The notes: a model not told the origin generated them from the letters alone. A DNA stretch of 64,000 nucleotides from Zhenhengia yiwuensis (GCF_014384995.1 NZ_JACRSY010000019.1:1-64000); one strand, 5' to 3'; positions 25,540-34,913 are shown, counted from the stretch's first letter. Numbers and translations: made by a program.

Positions 25540-26637
25540 ATGCACAAATTTTATTGTCTTTGGTTCCATGTACTGAATTTACCTGAGGTTTTTAAATATA
25601 CTCTATGGAAACAAGTTTTGAGTTGTCAAAAAATTTATGAAGCAGATGACGATTTTTATAAAAGCATAGGAATAGATCCTGAAAAAACGCAAAAAATACA
25701 AGCATCGAAGAAAGATTTAGAGGATTTACAAAATTACTATGAATCTTTAGAACATCAAGGTATTACTATGGTAACAATAGAAGATGAGGATTATCCAGAC
25801 AGATTAAAGGTAATAGATGATCCGCCCATTGTCTTTTTTCTAAAGGGAGATAAAACACTTGTTAACTGGCCATCTATTGCCATTGTAGGTGCAAGAAAAT
25901 GCACAGAATATGGATATAGTGTTGCTAATGAGCTTGGCAATGAATTAGGGAAAGCGGGCTTTAGTGTTGTAAGTGGGATGGCATTAGGAATAGATGAAGC
26001 AGCACATAAAGGAGCTTTAAGTAAAGGAAATCGTACATTAGCAGTACTTGGGTGTGGTGTAGATATATGTTATCCTAAGCAGAATAGGACTTTATATCAG
26101 GCACTTTTAGAAAGAGGGGGCCTGTTGTCAGAGTTTTTACCTGGTACAGAGCCTAGAGCTTATCAATTTCCTATGCGTAATCGTATTATTAGTGGTTTAT
26201 CTTTAGGAACTGTAGTAGTAGAAGCAGCACAAAGAAGTGGTTCACTTATTACAGCTCACTTGGCTTTAGCGCAGAATAGAGAAGTTTTTGCAGTGCCAGG
26301 CAATATGAATAATCCACTTAGTAAAGGAACAAATAAGCTTATTCAAGCAGGGGCTAAAATGGTAACTTGTGTAGAAGATATTATAGAAGAACTCGTGTAT
26401 CAATTGCCTATTCAGTGTGACAATTTTGAAAATAATTACACCAACAATCCTATACTACTACTTGATAAAGTTGAAATAATGGTATATGATAACTTAAGTT
26501 GGCAACCGACACCATTATTAGATGTTGCACAAAAAAGCAATATGTCAGAACATCAGATTGAAAAAATACTATTAAAATTAGAGATAAAAGGATTCATCAC
26601 ACGGTTACCGGGTAGGCGGTACGTCCGTTTGAATTAG
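25540..26637 (+). CDS. dprA: DNA-processing protein DprA
   Basis: DprA loads RecA on incoming single-stranded DNA. The 365-residue protein has an N-terminal SAM-like region. The Rossmann-fold core (residues about 108-290) shows VGARKCTEYG, SGMALGIDEAAHKGAL, LGCGVDICYP, FPMRNRIISGLS and VPGNMNNPLSKGTN. A C-terminal winged-helix DML1-type domain spans about 300-365. The start ATG lies behind GAGAGGAAGG. It is followed by topA at 18 nt, the same dprA-topA order as in Bacillus. Confidence 0.95.
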   Translation: MHKFYCLWFHVLNLPEVFKYTLWKQVLSCQKIYEADDDFYKSIGIDPEKTQKIQASKKDLEDLQNYYESLEHQGITMVTIEDEDYPDRLKVIDDPPIVFFLKGDKTLVNWPSIAIVGARKCTEYGYSVANELGNELGKAGFSVVSGMALGIDEAAHKGALSKGNRTLAVLGCGVDICYPKQNRTLYQALLERGGLLSEFLPGTEPRAYQFPMRNRIISGLSLGTVVVEAAQRSGSLITAHLALAQNREVFAVPGNMNNPLSKGTNKLIQAGAKMVTCVEDIIEELVYQLPIQCDNFENNYTNNPILLLDKVEIMVYDNLSWQPTPLLDVAQKSNMSEHQIEKILLKLEIKGFITRLPGRRYVRLN

Positions 26638-26655
26638 AGTGATTAGGAGGTTATT

Positions 26656-28722
26656 ATGGCAAGTAACTTGGTCATTGTGGAGTCAGCAGCCAAAGTAAAT
26701 ACAATTAGCAAATTTCTAGGGAAAAATTATAAGGTGGAAGCTTCTATAGGACATGTACGTGATCTGCCTAAGAGTCAGTTAGGAATTGATGTAGAACATG
26801 ATTATGACCCTAAATATATTACAATTCGTGGCAAGGGGGAACTTTTGCAGAAATTACGTAAAGAAGCTAAGAGTGCTAAATGTATTTATCTTGCAACTGA
26901 CCCCGATAGAGAAGGGGAAGCTATTTCATGGCATTTATATCATGCCTTAAAGTTAGAAGATAAAAAGGTATATCGTATTACCTTTAATGAAATTACAGAA
27001 CAAGCTGTTAAAGAAGCCATTAAACATCCTAGAGAAGTTAATATGGATTTAGTGGATGCACAGCAAGCAAGAAGGGTACTTGATCGTTTAGTAGGATATA
27101 AAATTAGTCCAATTTTATGGAAGAAAATCCGAAAAGGACTTAGTGCAGGACGCGTTCAATCTGTTACTTTAAGACTTATTAGCGATAGAGAAAAAGAAAT
27201 TCAAGAATTTATTGAACAAGAATACTGGTCTATAGAGGCCTTATTTAAACAAGGTAAAACAAAAGGTTTTGAAGCAAAATTAGATAAGATAGATCAGCAA
27301 AAGGTTGATATTAGAAGTGAAAAAGAGGCGCAAGCTATTGTTACGGCGTGTGAAAATAGACCTTTTGAAGTGGTTTCTACTAAGGTATCCGAACGTGTCA
27401 AAAATCCCGTTCTTCCTTTTACAACAAGTACTATGCAACAAGAGGCTGCAAAGCACTTAGGATTCTCTACTCAAAAGACGATGAACATTGCTCAGCAGCT
27501 TTATGAAGGGGTTAAAATTGGGAAAAAAGAAGTGGGTATTGTAACTTATATCCGTACAGATTCCGTAAGAATTTCAGATACAGCTAAAGAACAAGCTGTA
27601 GAATATATTACAAATAAATTTGGCCCAGAATATATAAAATCTGATACAAAAGCTAAACAATCAAAGGCAGCTAAAATTCAAGATGCCCATGAGGCAATTA
27701 GACCAACCTATATTAATTATGAGCCAAGTGAAATTAAGGAATATTTAAGCCGTGACCAATATAGATTATATCAAATGATTTGGAGTAGATTTGTAGGAAG
27801 TCAAATGATGCCAGCTAAATATGAAGCACATGCAATTTCTATTCAAAATGGTCCATATACTTTTAAAGCAACTTATTCTGTGCAGTTATTTGATGGTTAT
27901 TTAAAAGCTTATGCTTTAGATAATGCACAAATAGAAAAGCAGCCTGCCATTCGTGTAAGTGCAGGAGATGTATTAGAATGTATTACACTTACACCAAATC
28001 AGCATTTTACACAACCACCAGCGCGTTATTCAGAGGCAACGCTTGTTAAGACATTAGAAGAGAATGGTGTAGGTAGACCAAGTACATATGCACCTACTAT
28101 TACAACATTACTTAGTAGAGGCTATGTGACAAAAGAGAATAAAGTACTTTATCCAACAGAACTTGGTGAAGTTGTAAACAATATTATGCTTTCTCATTTT
28201 GATGAAATTGTTGATGTAGAGTTTACTGCGCAGCTTGAGAAAGTACTTGATGAAATTGCATCAGGACATGTGTTTTGGAAAGAAATTATTAAAGCTTTTT
28301 ATCCAAACTTTAATAAAACTGTTATCAAAGCAGAAGAAGAAGTGGAAAATGTTAATCTTGTAGAAGTAACAGATATCCCTTGTGATAAATGTGGAGCACA
28401 TATGATTGTACGTTATGGTAAGTATGGTAAGTTTTTAGGTTGTCCAAACTTCCCAGAATGTAATTTTACTAAACCATGGTATGAAGAGATTGGTGTAAAA
28501 TGTCCACTGTGTCAAGGTGAGGTTATTCTTAAGAAGACTAAAAAGGGCCGTACTTACTATGGTTGTGACAATAACGGAGAGGGATGTGACTTTATGTCAT
28601 GGCAGCGTCCTACGGGTGAGAAGTGCCCTGTATGTGGAGATGTGCTTATCGAAAAGGGAACAAGTAAGAACAGGAAAACTGTATGTCGAAATTCTACATG
28701 TAACTATGGAAAAAAAGGATAA
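26656..28722 (+). CDS. topA: DNA topoisomerase I
   Basis: This type IA enzyme relaxes negative supercoils. The 688-residue protein has the Toprim domain with TDPDREGEAISWHL (residues about 81-94) and the catalytic tyrosine in VTYIRTDSVRIS (about 292-303). The C-terminal part holds three four-cysteine zinc ribbons, CDKCGAHM...CPNFPEC, CPLCQGEV...GEGC and CPVCGDVL...NSTC (about 576-685). The AGGAGG ribosome site is well placed. In Bacillus trmFO, xerC and clpQY lie between topA and codY. Those genes are absent here. Confidence 0.96.
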   Translation: MASNLVIVESAAKVNTISKFLGKNYKVEASIGHVRDLPKSQLGIDVEHDYDPKYITIRGKGELLQKLRKEAKSAKCIYLATDPDREGEAISWHLYHALKLEDKKVYRITFNEITEQAVKEAIKHPREVNMDLVDAQQARRVLDRLVGYKISPILWKKIRKGLSAGRVQSVTLRLISDREKEIQEFIEQEYWSIEALFKQGKTKGFEAKLDKIDQQKVDIRSEKEAQAIVTACENRPFEVVSTKVSERVKNPVLPFTTSTMQQEAAKHLGFSTQKTMNIAQQLYEGVKIGKKEVGIVTYIRTDSVRISDTAKEQAVEYITNKFGPEYIKSDTKAKQSKAAKIQDAHEAIRPTYINYEPSEIKEYLSRDQYRLYQMIWSRFVGSQMMPAKYEAHAISIQNGPYTFKATYSVQLFDGYLKAYALDNAQIEKQPAIRVSAGDVLECITLTPNQHFTQPPARYSEATLVKTLEENGVGRPSTYAPTITTLLSRGYVTKENKVLYPTELGEVVNNIMLSHFDEIVDVEFTAQLEKVLDEIASGHVFWKEIIKAFYPNFNKTVIKAEEEVENVNLVEVTDIPCDKCGAHMIVRYGKYGKFLGCPNFPECNFTKPWYEEIGVKCPLCQGEVILKKTKKGRTYYGCDNNGEGCDFMSWQRPTGEKCPVCGDVLIEKGTSKNRKTVCRNSTCNYGKKG

Positions 28723-28789
28723 ATTTCGACAGAAAGTGATAAAAATCAATAAAAAAAGTAAAAAATAGGGATTTCTTAGTAAATAAGGG

Positions 28790-28818
28790 TTGAGTTTTCT
28801 TTTTATTTATGATATTAT
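28790..28818 (+). promoter_or_regulatory. Sigma-A promoter upstream of the codY leader hairpin
   Basis: TTGAGT (28790-28795), 17-nt spacer and TATTAT (28813-28818). The predicted start near 28825 lies about 25 nt before a terminator-like palindrome. Confidence 0.6.
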
Positions 28819-28849
28819 GATTTATGTGTAAATGATAATTTTTTGGGGG

Positions 28850-28880
28850 GACAAAGTTGAGTACTCAACTTTGTCTTTTT
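28850..28880 (+). terminator. Palindromic terminator or attenuator between topA and codY
   Basis: GACAAAGTTGAGT (28850-28862) is followed at once by its exact complement ACTCAACTTTGTC (28863-28875), and then TTTTT. It can end topA transcripts, but it lies downstream of a promoter and so could also attenuate codY. Confidence 0.75.
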
Positions 28881-28961
28881 AGTGGAGATAAATGTATAGA
28901 GTGTATAGTGTTTAAATTTTTCGAACATACTAATTGTATAAACTATTAAGGAGGAACAGAT

Positions 28962-29720
28962 ATGTCAATGGAACTATTACAAAGAATGCGAAAAGTGAAC
29001 AGATTATTACAAAGAGTAGGATCTGATCGTGTTATTTTTTCAAATATTTGCGAAGTAATTAGTGATGTAGTACAATCAAATGTTTTAGTAATCAGTAATA
29101 AAAGTAAGGTGTTAGGTATTCATAACCTATTTGCAAATGACATTGTAAATGATGAGCAATACATTGGTTATGCAATCAATGATCAACTTATTTCTATGAT
29201 GGACGTTAGAGATAATGTATCAATGGAAACTATTTTTGCAGATAGTGCAAATAGCGGAAATTACATTGGATGTATCGTACCTATCGTAGCAGGTGGTCAA
29301 AGACTTGGTACATTTGTACTTTATAAACAAAAAAATCAAGGAAGTTATACAACAGAAGATATGATTTTAGCAGAATATGGTGCAACAATTGTAGCTGTAG
29401 AAATGCTTACATCTCTTAAAGATGAGACAGATGAAGAAGCACGTAAAATTGCTATTGTTAAATCTGCAATTGGCACATTATCCTATTCAGAACTTGAAGC
29501 AATTTTCCATATCTTTGAGAAACTTGATGGTACAGAAGGTTTACTTATTGCAAGTAAAATTGCTGATAAAGTAGGTATTACACGTTCAGTAATCGTTAAT
29601 GCATTACGTAAATTTGAAAGTGCAGGTGTTATTGAATCACGTTCTCTTGGTATGAAAGGAACATATATTAAAGTTTTAAATGATGCCCTTATTGATGAAC
29701 TTAACAAACTTAGAAAATAA
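28962..29720 (+). CDS. codY: Global regulator CodY
   Basis: CodY senses branched-chain amino acids and GTP and represses stationary-phase and nitrogen genes. The 252-residue protein has the N-terminal GAF ligand domain (starting LLQRMRKVNRLLQR, to about residue 155) and a C-terminal winged helix with ASKIADKVGITRSVIVNALR and FESAGVIESRSLGMKGTYIKV. The AAGGAGG ribosome site is 8 nt upstream. The gene stands alone between two terminators. A weak CodY-box-like sequence (11 of 15) lies at 28915-28929, in line with possible autoregulation. Confidence 0.95.
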   Translation: MSMELLQRMRKVNRLLQRVGSDRVIFSNICEVISDVVQSNVLVISNKSKVLGIHNLFANDIVNDEQYIGYAINDQLISMMDVRDNVSMETIFADSANSGNYIGCIVPIVAGGQRLGTFVLYKQKNQGSYTTEDMILAEYGATIVAVEMLTSLKDETDEEARKIAIVKSAIGTLSYSELEAIFHIFEKLDGTEGLLIASKIADKVGITRSVIVNALRKFESAGVIESRSLGMKGTYIKVLNDALIDELNKLRK

Positions 29721-29767
29721 TTTTTTCATTAAATATAAATAATATATATATATATATAAATATAAGA

Positions 29768-29793
29768 AAGTACTCCCAAAGGAGTACTTTTTT
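29768..29793 (+). terminator. Terminator after codY
   Basis: AAAGTACTCC pairs with GGAGTACTTT around CAAA, followed by TTTT. Confidence 0.85.
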
Positions 29794-29998
29794 ATTTATG
29801 CAATTTTAAGTAAGGATACTTATAAGATTCAGAATAATTAGTAACATAAGATTTTAGGAATAACTTAATTTCTATATTAATACTATAAATTTTAGAAAGT
29901 TTATTTAATGTAGTATGTAATTAATACAAAAATTGAAATTTAGTAGACAAAAAAAATCATTTTGGTTATAATTAATTATAAATAATAGTTTAATTTTA

Positions 29999-30007
29999 TG
30001 CTATAAT
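29999..30007 (+). promoter_or_regulatory. Extended -10 promoter for xerD
   Basis: TGCTATAAT is a perfect extended -10, 31 nt before the xerD ATG. No good -35 is visible. Confidence 0.5.
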
Positions 30008-30038
30008 AAATGAAATTATAGAAAAAGGGGCGTTACTT

Positions 30039-30881
30039 ATGTACAATGAACTTATTTTATTCTTAGCCTATCTTAGAGATGCTAAGCACTCTTCTAAGAA
30101 TACAATACAGTCTTATGAGCGTGACTTAAAGTATTTCTTTAAATTTTTAAACGATAATAATATTAATCAAATTGGGGCGATTAATAGTGAATGGATAGAG
30201 AAATACATAGAACATATGAAAGAAATTAGTAAATCTTCTTCTACTATTTCAAGAACGCTTGCTTCTATTAGAGCATTTTTCTTCTATTTAATTAAACAGG
30301 AAAAAGTTTACGAAAATCCTGCACTTATGATTGCTATGCCAAAAATACCTAAGAAAGTGCCTAAGATTTTATCAGAAAGTGAAATTGTACTCCTTCTAGA
30401 GCAGCCTCATACTACGGATATTAAGGGGATTCGTGATAAGGCTATGCTAGAACTTTTGTATGCAACGGGGATTAGGGTCTCTGAACTAATTACTTTAAAA
30501 GTAACAGATGTAAATGTGAATCAGGGATACATTCTTTGTCGTGATGAAAATAAAGAGCGTAGTATTCCAATAGGTAAACCTGCTATTACAGCACTTAAAA
30601 ATTACTTAGGAGAAGTACGATATGCTATGATTCGCGATCAACAAGAGGCAGCACTTTTTGTGAATTGTAATGGGTTACCTTTAACAAGACAAGGTTTTTG
30701 GAAAATCTTAAAGAGCTATGCTAAAAGTGCTAATATCAGTACAGAAATTACGCCACATATGCTAAGACATTCTTTTGCAGCACATCTTATTCAACATGGT
30801 GCAAATTTAAAATCTGTACAGCAGATGCTAGGACATTCAGATATTTCTACAACACAAGTTTATACTCAAATTGCAAAATAA
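30039..30881 (+). CDS. xerD: Tyrosine recombinase XerD/XerC
   Basis: Xer recombinases resolve chromosome dimers at dif. The 280-residue protein has an N-terminal SAM-like core-binding domain (about 1-88) and a catalytic domain with the first arginine in YATGIRVSEL (about 142-151). HMLRHSFAAHL lies near 240-250, and GHSDISTTQVYTQ holds the final histidine and the nucleophilic tyrosine (about Tyr275). The neighbours deoB and dacF match the Bacillus ripX (xerD)-drm region, so XerD is preferred. The window holds no obvious dif site. Confidence 0.88.
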   Translation: MYNELILFLAYLRDAKHSSKNTIQSYERDLKYFFKFLNDNNINQIGAINSEWIEKYIEHMKEISKSSSTISRTLASIRAFFFYLIKQEKVYENPALMIAMPKIPKKVPKILSESEIVLLLEQPHTTDIKGIRDKAMLELLYATGIRVSELITLKVTDVNVNQGYILCRDENKERSIPIGKPAITALKNYLGEVRYAMIRDQQEAALFVNCNGLPLTRQGFWKILKSYAKSANISTEITPHMLRHSFAAHLIQHGANLKSVQQMLGHSDISTTQVYTQIAK

Positions 30882-30892
30882 ATAACATGAAA

Positions 30893-30928
30893 AGAATAAC
30901 AGGACGAAAACCCTGTTATTTTTTTTTG
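30893..30928 (+). terminator. Terminator after xerD
   Basis: AATAACAGG (30895-30903) pairs with CCTGTTATT (30912-30920), followed by eight Ts. Confidence 0.85.
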
Positions 30929-30990
30929 TTTTGGTATACAATACAATTATAACCAAATACTTGAAAATGAATATAGAGGATGGTGAGCTT

Positions 30991-32160
30991 TTGAAAAGAG
31001 TAATTTGGATCGTATTAGATAGCGTTGGGATGGGTGAAATGCCTGATTCAGCAGCATATGGAGATAAAGGTGTTAATACAATAGCACATGTTTATAAACA
31101 TAATAATGGGCTTCAATTGCCAAACCTTACACAATTAGGTTTAGGTAATATAGAAGGTATGGAAGCTCTTGAAAAATGTGAAAGTCCAATAGGAACTTAT
31201 GCAAGACTTGCAGAGTTATCTAGAGGTAAAGATACAACGACAGGACATTGGGAAATGATTGGTATTCATACAGAAGTGCCTTTCCCAACTTATCCAAATG
31301 GCTTCCCTAAAGAAATTATGGATGCCTTTGAAGAGAGAATTGGAACAAAAACTCTTGGAAACTGTACAGCATCTGGGACAGCTATTTTAGATGATCTAGG
31401 TGAAGAGCATATGAAAACAGGTTACCCAATTGTCTATACTTCAGCAGACAGTGTATTTCAAATTGCTGCTCATGAAGAGATTATTCCACTAGAAAGACTT
31501 TATGAAATGTGTGAGATTGCACGTGAACTCTTAAAAGGTGAACATGAAGTATCTCGAGTTATTGCAAGACCATTTGTAGGTCAGCCTGGTGCTTTTACGC
31601 GTACACCAAATAGACATGACTATGCGGTTATGCCTCCAAAAGAAAACCTATTAGTTTATGCAAAAGAAAAAGGATTAGATGTTATTGGAGTAGGTAAAAT
31701 CTCTGATATTTTTGCAGGTGAAGGCATAACTTATGCAACTCATACAAAATCTAATGAAGATGGCATCAAAAAAACGATAGAACTTATTAAACAACCTAAT
31801 CATGGTTTAATCTTTACAAACCTAGTAGATTTTGATATGAAATGGGGACATCGTAATGACCCTGTAAGCTATGGCAAAGGTTTAGAAGAATTTGATAGCT
31901 ATCTACCACAAATTATAGAAGCTATGAACGAAGATGATCTACTTATTATTACAGCAGATCATGGCTGTGATCCAACAACACCTGGTACAGACCATACAAG
32001 AGAATATGTACCACTTATTGCTTATAGTAAAATGTTTAATGGGGCTATAGATCTTGGCACTAGAAAGAGCTTTGCAGATATTGGACAAACAATCTGCGAG
32101 ATTTTCGACTTACCAGCACTTAAAATAGGTGAAAGCTTTTACAAGCAAATGACTAAATAG
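30991..32160 (+). CDS. deoB: Phosphopentomutase
   Basis: DeoB interconverts (deoxy)ribose 1- and 5-phosphates, linking nucleoside breakdown to the pentose pathway. The TTG at 30991 gives the family N terminus KRVIWIVLDSVGMGEMPDS and follows GAGGATGGTGAG. A frame open from 30931 has no ribosome site and would begin in the xerD terminator tail. The 389-residue alkaline-phosphatase-fold protein has the metal ligands in VLDSVG near its start, KDTTTGHWEM (about residues 82-91), and DFDMKWGHRND and ITADHGCDPTTPGTDHTRE near 285-350. Pyrimidine phosphorylase follows directly. Confidence 0.93.
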   Translation: MKRVIWIVLDSVGMGEMPDSAAYGDKGVNTIAHVYKHNNGLQLPNLTQLGLGNIEGMEALEKCESPIGTYARLAELSRGKDTTTGHWEMIGIHTEVPFPTYPNGFPKEIMDAFEERIGTKTLGNCTASGTAILDDLGEEHMKTGYPIVYTSADSVFQIAAHEEIIPLERLYEMCEIARELLKGEHEVSRVIARPFVGQPGAFTRTPNRHDYAVMPPKENLLVYAKEKGLDVIGVGKISDIFAGEGITYATHTKSNEDGIKKTIELIKQPNHGLIFTNLVDFDMKWGHRNDPVSYGKGLEEFDSYLPQIIEAMNEDDLLIITADHGCDPTTPGTDHTREYVPLIAYSKMFNGAIDLGTRKSFADIGQTICEIFDLPALKIGESFYKQMTK

Positions 32161-32174
32161 TGGGGTGATGTAAG

Positions 32175-33479
32175 GTGAGAGTTTATGATATTATTGAAAA
32201 GAAAAAATTAGGTGAGGTTTTAACAGATAAGGAGATTGCTTTTGTGGTAGAAGGTTATACAGATGGTAGTATTCCTGATTATCAAATGTCAGCACTTCTT
32301 ATGGCAATTTACTTCCAAGGAATGAATGATAAAGAAACAGCACTCCTTACAGAATGTATGGCTAAAAGTGGTGAAATGTTGGATTTATCTGCTATTGAAG
32401 GTATTAAAGTAGATAAACATAGTACAGGTGGAGTAGGCGATACAACAACCATTGTACTTGCGCCACTTGTAGCAGCAGCAGATGTACCAGTAGCTAAGAT
32501 GTCAGGTAGAGGTCTTGGACATACAGGAGGGACCATTGATAAGCTAGAATCTTTCCCGGGTTTTAAGGTTGAATTACCAATTGAAGGCTTTATTGAAAAT
32601 GTCAATAAACATGGTGTAGCTGTTGTGGGCCAAACAGGTAATCTTGCTCCGGCAGATAAAAAGATTTATGCTTTACGTGATGTAACAGCCACTGTAGATA
32701 ATGTATCTCTTATTGCAGCATCGATTATGTCTAAAAAAATTGCAGCAGGTTCAAATGCTATCGTACTAGATGTTAAATGTGGTAGTGGAGCTTTTATGAA
32801 GACTTTAGAAGATGCTAAAAAATTAGGTGATGCTATGGTGCGCATTGGTAAAGAAGTAGGCCGTAACACTATTGCTGTAGTAACAGATATGAACCAGCCT
32901 TTAGGAAATGCTATTGGAAATAGTCTTGAAATTATGGAAGCCATTGATACATTAAAGGGCAATGGACCAAGAGATCTAACAGAGCTTACACATACCTTAG
33001 CAGCTAATATGTTTGTGCTTGCAGGACGCGTGGCAACAGTTGAAGAAGGGTTAAGCCTTGCAGCTGAACTCATTGAATCTGGAAAAGCTATGGACAAACT
33101 ACGTGAATGGGTAGCTTCACAAGGTGGAGATGCATGCTCAGTAGATGACTATTCACTTCTACCAGCGGCAGCAAAACAAATGGATGTTGTACTTGAAGAA
33201 ACAGGCTATGTAGCAGCCATTGATACAGAGATGATAGGGAAAGCGGCACTTGTGCTTGGAGCAGGTCGAGAAAACAAAGAAAGTATCATTGACTTAGGTG
33301 TAGGTCTTATAATGCATAAGAAAATAGGTGACAAAGTAACAAAGGGTGATGTTGTTGCAACACTTTACTATAGCGATAACTCTCATACAGAAGCAGCAAT
33401 ACGCTATATTAAAGACGCCTATACTTTTAGTACTGAATCTATTGAAAAACCACAACTTATCTATACAATCATTAGATAA
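32175..33479 (+). CDS. pdp: Pyrimidine-nucleoside phosphorylase
   Basis: This enzyme splits uridine, deoxyuridine or thymidine with phosphate, supplying (deoxy)ribose 1-phosphate to DeoB next door. The 434-residue protein starts at a GTG behind GGGGTGATG. It has the phosphate-binding KVDKHSTGGVGDTTT (residues about 78-92), the signature KMSGRGLGHTGGTIDKLES (about 108-126), and a C-terminal domain with GIGLIMHKK-like GVGLIMHKKIGDKV. It forms a two-gene nucleoside-salvage unit closed by a terminator. Confidence 0.93.
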   Translation: MRVYDIIEKKKLGEVLTDKEIAFVVEGYTDGSIPDYQMSALLMAIYFQGMNDKETALLTECMAKSGEMLDLSAIEGIKVDKHSTGGVGDTTTIVLAPLVAAADVPVAKMSGRGLGHTGGTIDKLESFPGFKVELPIEGFIENVNKHGVAVVGQTGNLAPADKKIYALRDVTATVDNVSLIAASIMSKKIAAGSNAIVLDVKCGSGAFMKTLEDAKKLGDAMVRIGKEVGRNTIAVVTDMNQPLGNAIGNSLEIMEAIDTLKGNGPRDLTELTHTLAANMFVLAGRVATVEEGLSLAAELIESGKAMDKLREWVASQGGDACSVDDYSLLPAAAKQMDVVLEETGYVAAIDTEMIGKAALVLGAGRENKESIIDLGVGLIMHKKIGDKVTKGDVVATLYYSDNSHTEAAIRYIKDAYTFSTESIEKPQLIYTIIR

Positions 33480-33482
33480 TAT

Positions 33483-33519
33483 AAAAATAAGAGCCTTTAT
33501 AAAAAGGCTCTTATTTTTA
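33483..33519 (+). terminator. Terminator after pdp
   Basis: AAAAATAAGAGCCTT (33483-33497) pairs with AAGGCTCTTATTTTT (33504-33518). Confidence 0.87.
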
Positions 33520-33601
33520 TACTCTTATAAAGTTCTTATTTAATAAGTATATTTTGCTCAAAATAACAAATAATAGAAATAAATTTATAGGAGGTAGAAC
33601 T

Positions 33602-34792
33602 ATGTTGCGAAAAAAAATGATAGCAGTTATGCTCTTAATGATTGTATTAATAACCAATGTTACAGTCTTCGCGGCTGAAGCTATGGCATCAGGTACAGGT
33701 ATGGCAGAAACAGCTAGAAGCTATGTTCTTATGGAAGCGTCTAGCGGTAAAATTCTGCTTGAAAAAAATATGGATGAGGAAATTCCACCTGCAAGTATTA
33801 CAAAGGTTATGACCCTTTTACTCATTCATGAAGCTATAGATGCAGGTAAAATCAACTGGGATGACAAAGTGACTGTAAGTAGTTATGCAGCCAGTATGGG
33901 AGGCTCTCAAATCTTTATGGAAGAGGGGGAAGAACAAACTGTTCGTGACCTTGTAAAGGCCATTGCTATTGCTTCTGCCAATGATGCAGCTGTTGCTATG
34001 GCTGAGTACATTGGTGGTAGTGAGAGTCAATTTGTAGATATGATGAATAAACGTGCTAGTGAGTTAGGCATGGAACATACTACATTTAAAAATGCATGTG
34101 GTCTTCATATAGATGGACATCTTTCCAGTGCACATGATGTGGCCCTTATGTCTAGAGCTCTTATTACAAAGTTCCCAGATATCTCAAAAACTCTTACCAC
34201 ATGGATGGATACCATTACACACCGTACACGTAAAGGAGAAACAGAGTTTGGCCTCACCAATACAAATAAAATGATTAAATGGTACAATGGTATTACAGGG
34301 CTTAAAACAGGTTATACACCACAGGCTAAGCACTGTGTAAGTGCTACAGCTACAAGGGATAATATGAACCTTATTGCAGTTGTTATGGGTTCTCAAGATG
34401 GTAAAATTCGTTTTAGAGAAGCGGCACAGCTTCTAGATTATGGTTTCGCTAATTATATGGTTAAAAAAGGGCCTGAAGTAGGCGAAATACTTGGAAATAT
34501 GAAAATAAAAAAAGGTGATAAAGAGCTTGTAGAACTTACAATTGAAGAATCTATGGCTTTTGTTGTACCAAAAAGTAAGGATGAACAACAATTAACCTAT
34601 GAAATAAAATATGACGAAGGTGTAAAAGCACCTGTTTATAAAAATCAAAAACTAGGTACTATTACCTACTATATGAATGGTGAACCTGTAGGCGAAGCCA
34701 ATCTTGTAGCTGCTTATGATGTAGGTAAAGCTAAATTTAAAAATATGATTCCTTATATGTTTAGCAGATACTTTGATCTAGGAAAAGAATAA
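33602..34792 (+). CDS. dacF: D-alanyl-D-alanine carboxypeptidase (DacF-like)
   Basis: This low-molecular-weight PBP trims the terminal D-Ala from peptidoglycan. The start at 33602 follows AGGAGG; the frame upstream lacks a ribosome site. The 396-residue protein has a signal peptide (about 1-25, ending VTVFAAEA). The active-site motifs are SITK (near residue 66), SAN (near 127) and KTG in GLKTGYT (near 238). A C-terminal beta domain and a terminal amphipathic helix for membrane binding complete it. In Bacillus dacF precedes the spoIIA operon and is forespore-expressed. Here scpA follows instead, so the name rests on synteny with xerD-deoB. Confidence 0.88.
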   Translation: MLRKKMIAVMLLMIVLITNVTVFAAEAMASGTGMAETARSYVLMEASSGKILLEKNMDEEIPPASITKVMTLLLIHEAIDAGKINWDDKVTVSSYAASMGGSQIFMEEGEEQTVRDLVKAIAIASANDAAVAMAEYIGGSESQFVDMMNKRASELGMEHTTFKNACGLHIDGHLSSAHDVALMSRALITKFPDISKTLTTWMDTITHRTRKGETEFGLTNTNKMIKWYNGITGLKTGYTPQAKHCVSATATRDNMNLIAVVMGSQDGKIRFREAAQLLDYGFANYMVKKGPEVGEILGNMKIKKGDKELVELTIEESMAFVVPKSKDEQQLTYEIKYDEGVKAPVYKNQKLGTITYYMNGEPVGEANLVAAYDVGKAKFKNMIPYMFSRYFDLGKE

Positions 34793-34799
34793 AGGATAG

Positions 34800-34848
34800 A
34801 AATAGGTTATAAGTTAAGGGTTTAACTTGTAACCTATTTTGTCTTTTT
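34800..34848 (+). terminator. Terminator after dacF
   Basis: AATAGGTTATAAGTTAA pairs with TTAACTTGTAACCTATT with one mismatch around a short GGGT loop. TTTGTCTTTTT follows. Confidence 0.8.
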
Positions 34849-34851
34849 ATG

Positions 34852-34880
34852 TTGCATTCTGGTAAGATAGTCGCTAAACT
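34852..34880 (+). promoter_or_regulatory. Candidate sigma-A promoter for scpA
   Basis: TTGCAT (34852-34857), 17-nt spacer and TAAACT (34875-34880), 33 nt before the scpA ATG. Confidence 0.5.
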
Positions 34881-34913
34881 GTTAATAGACTTTAATAAAT
34901 AAGGAGATTTAGC

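Larger units (their letters stand above)
29721..30038. other. AT-rich gap between codY and xerD
   Basis: This 318-base stretch holds no convincing gene. It contains a TA dinucleotide tract (about 29742-29758), the codY terminator (29768-29793), a perfect 16-bp palindrome TTATAATTAATTATAA (29966-29981) and an extended -10 element (29999-30007) for xerD. Confidence 0.7.

Noticed and set aside
28832..28882. 16-codon leader peptide overlapping the codY palindrome
   Set aside because: The ATG lacks a ribosome site, and the peptide has no run of regulatory codons such as Ile, Leu or Val. The palindrome explains the sequence better.
28915..28929. CodY box upstream of codY
   Set aside because: AATTTTTCGAACATA matches AATTTTCWGAAAATT at only 11 of 15 positions, which is expected fairly often in such AT-rich DNA. 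It is mentioned only as a weak possibility.
29742..29758. TA dinucleotide repeat after codY
   Set aside because: A short simple-sequence tract in an AT-rich gap, with no sign of a function or of a longer repeat array.
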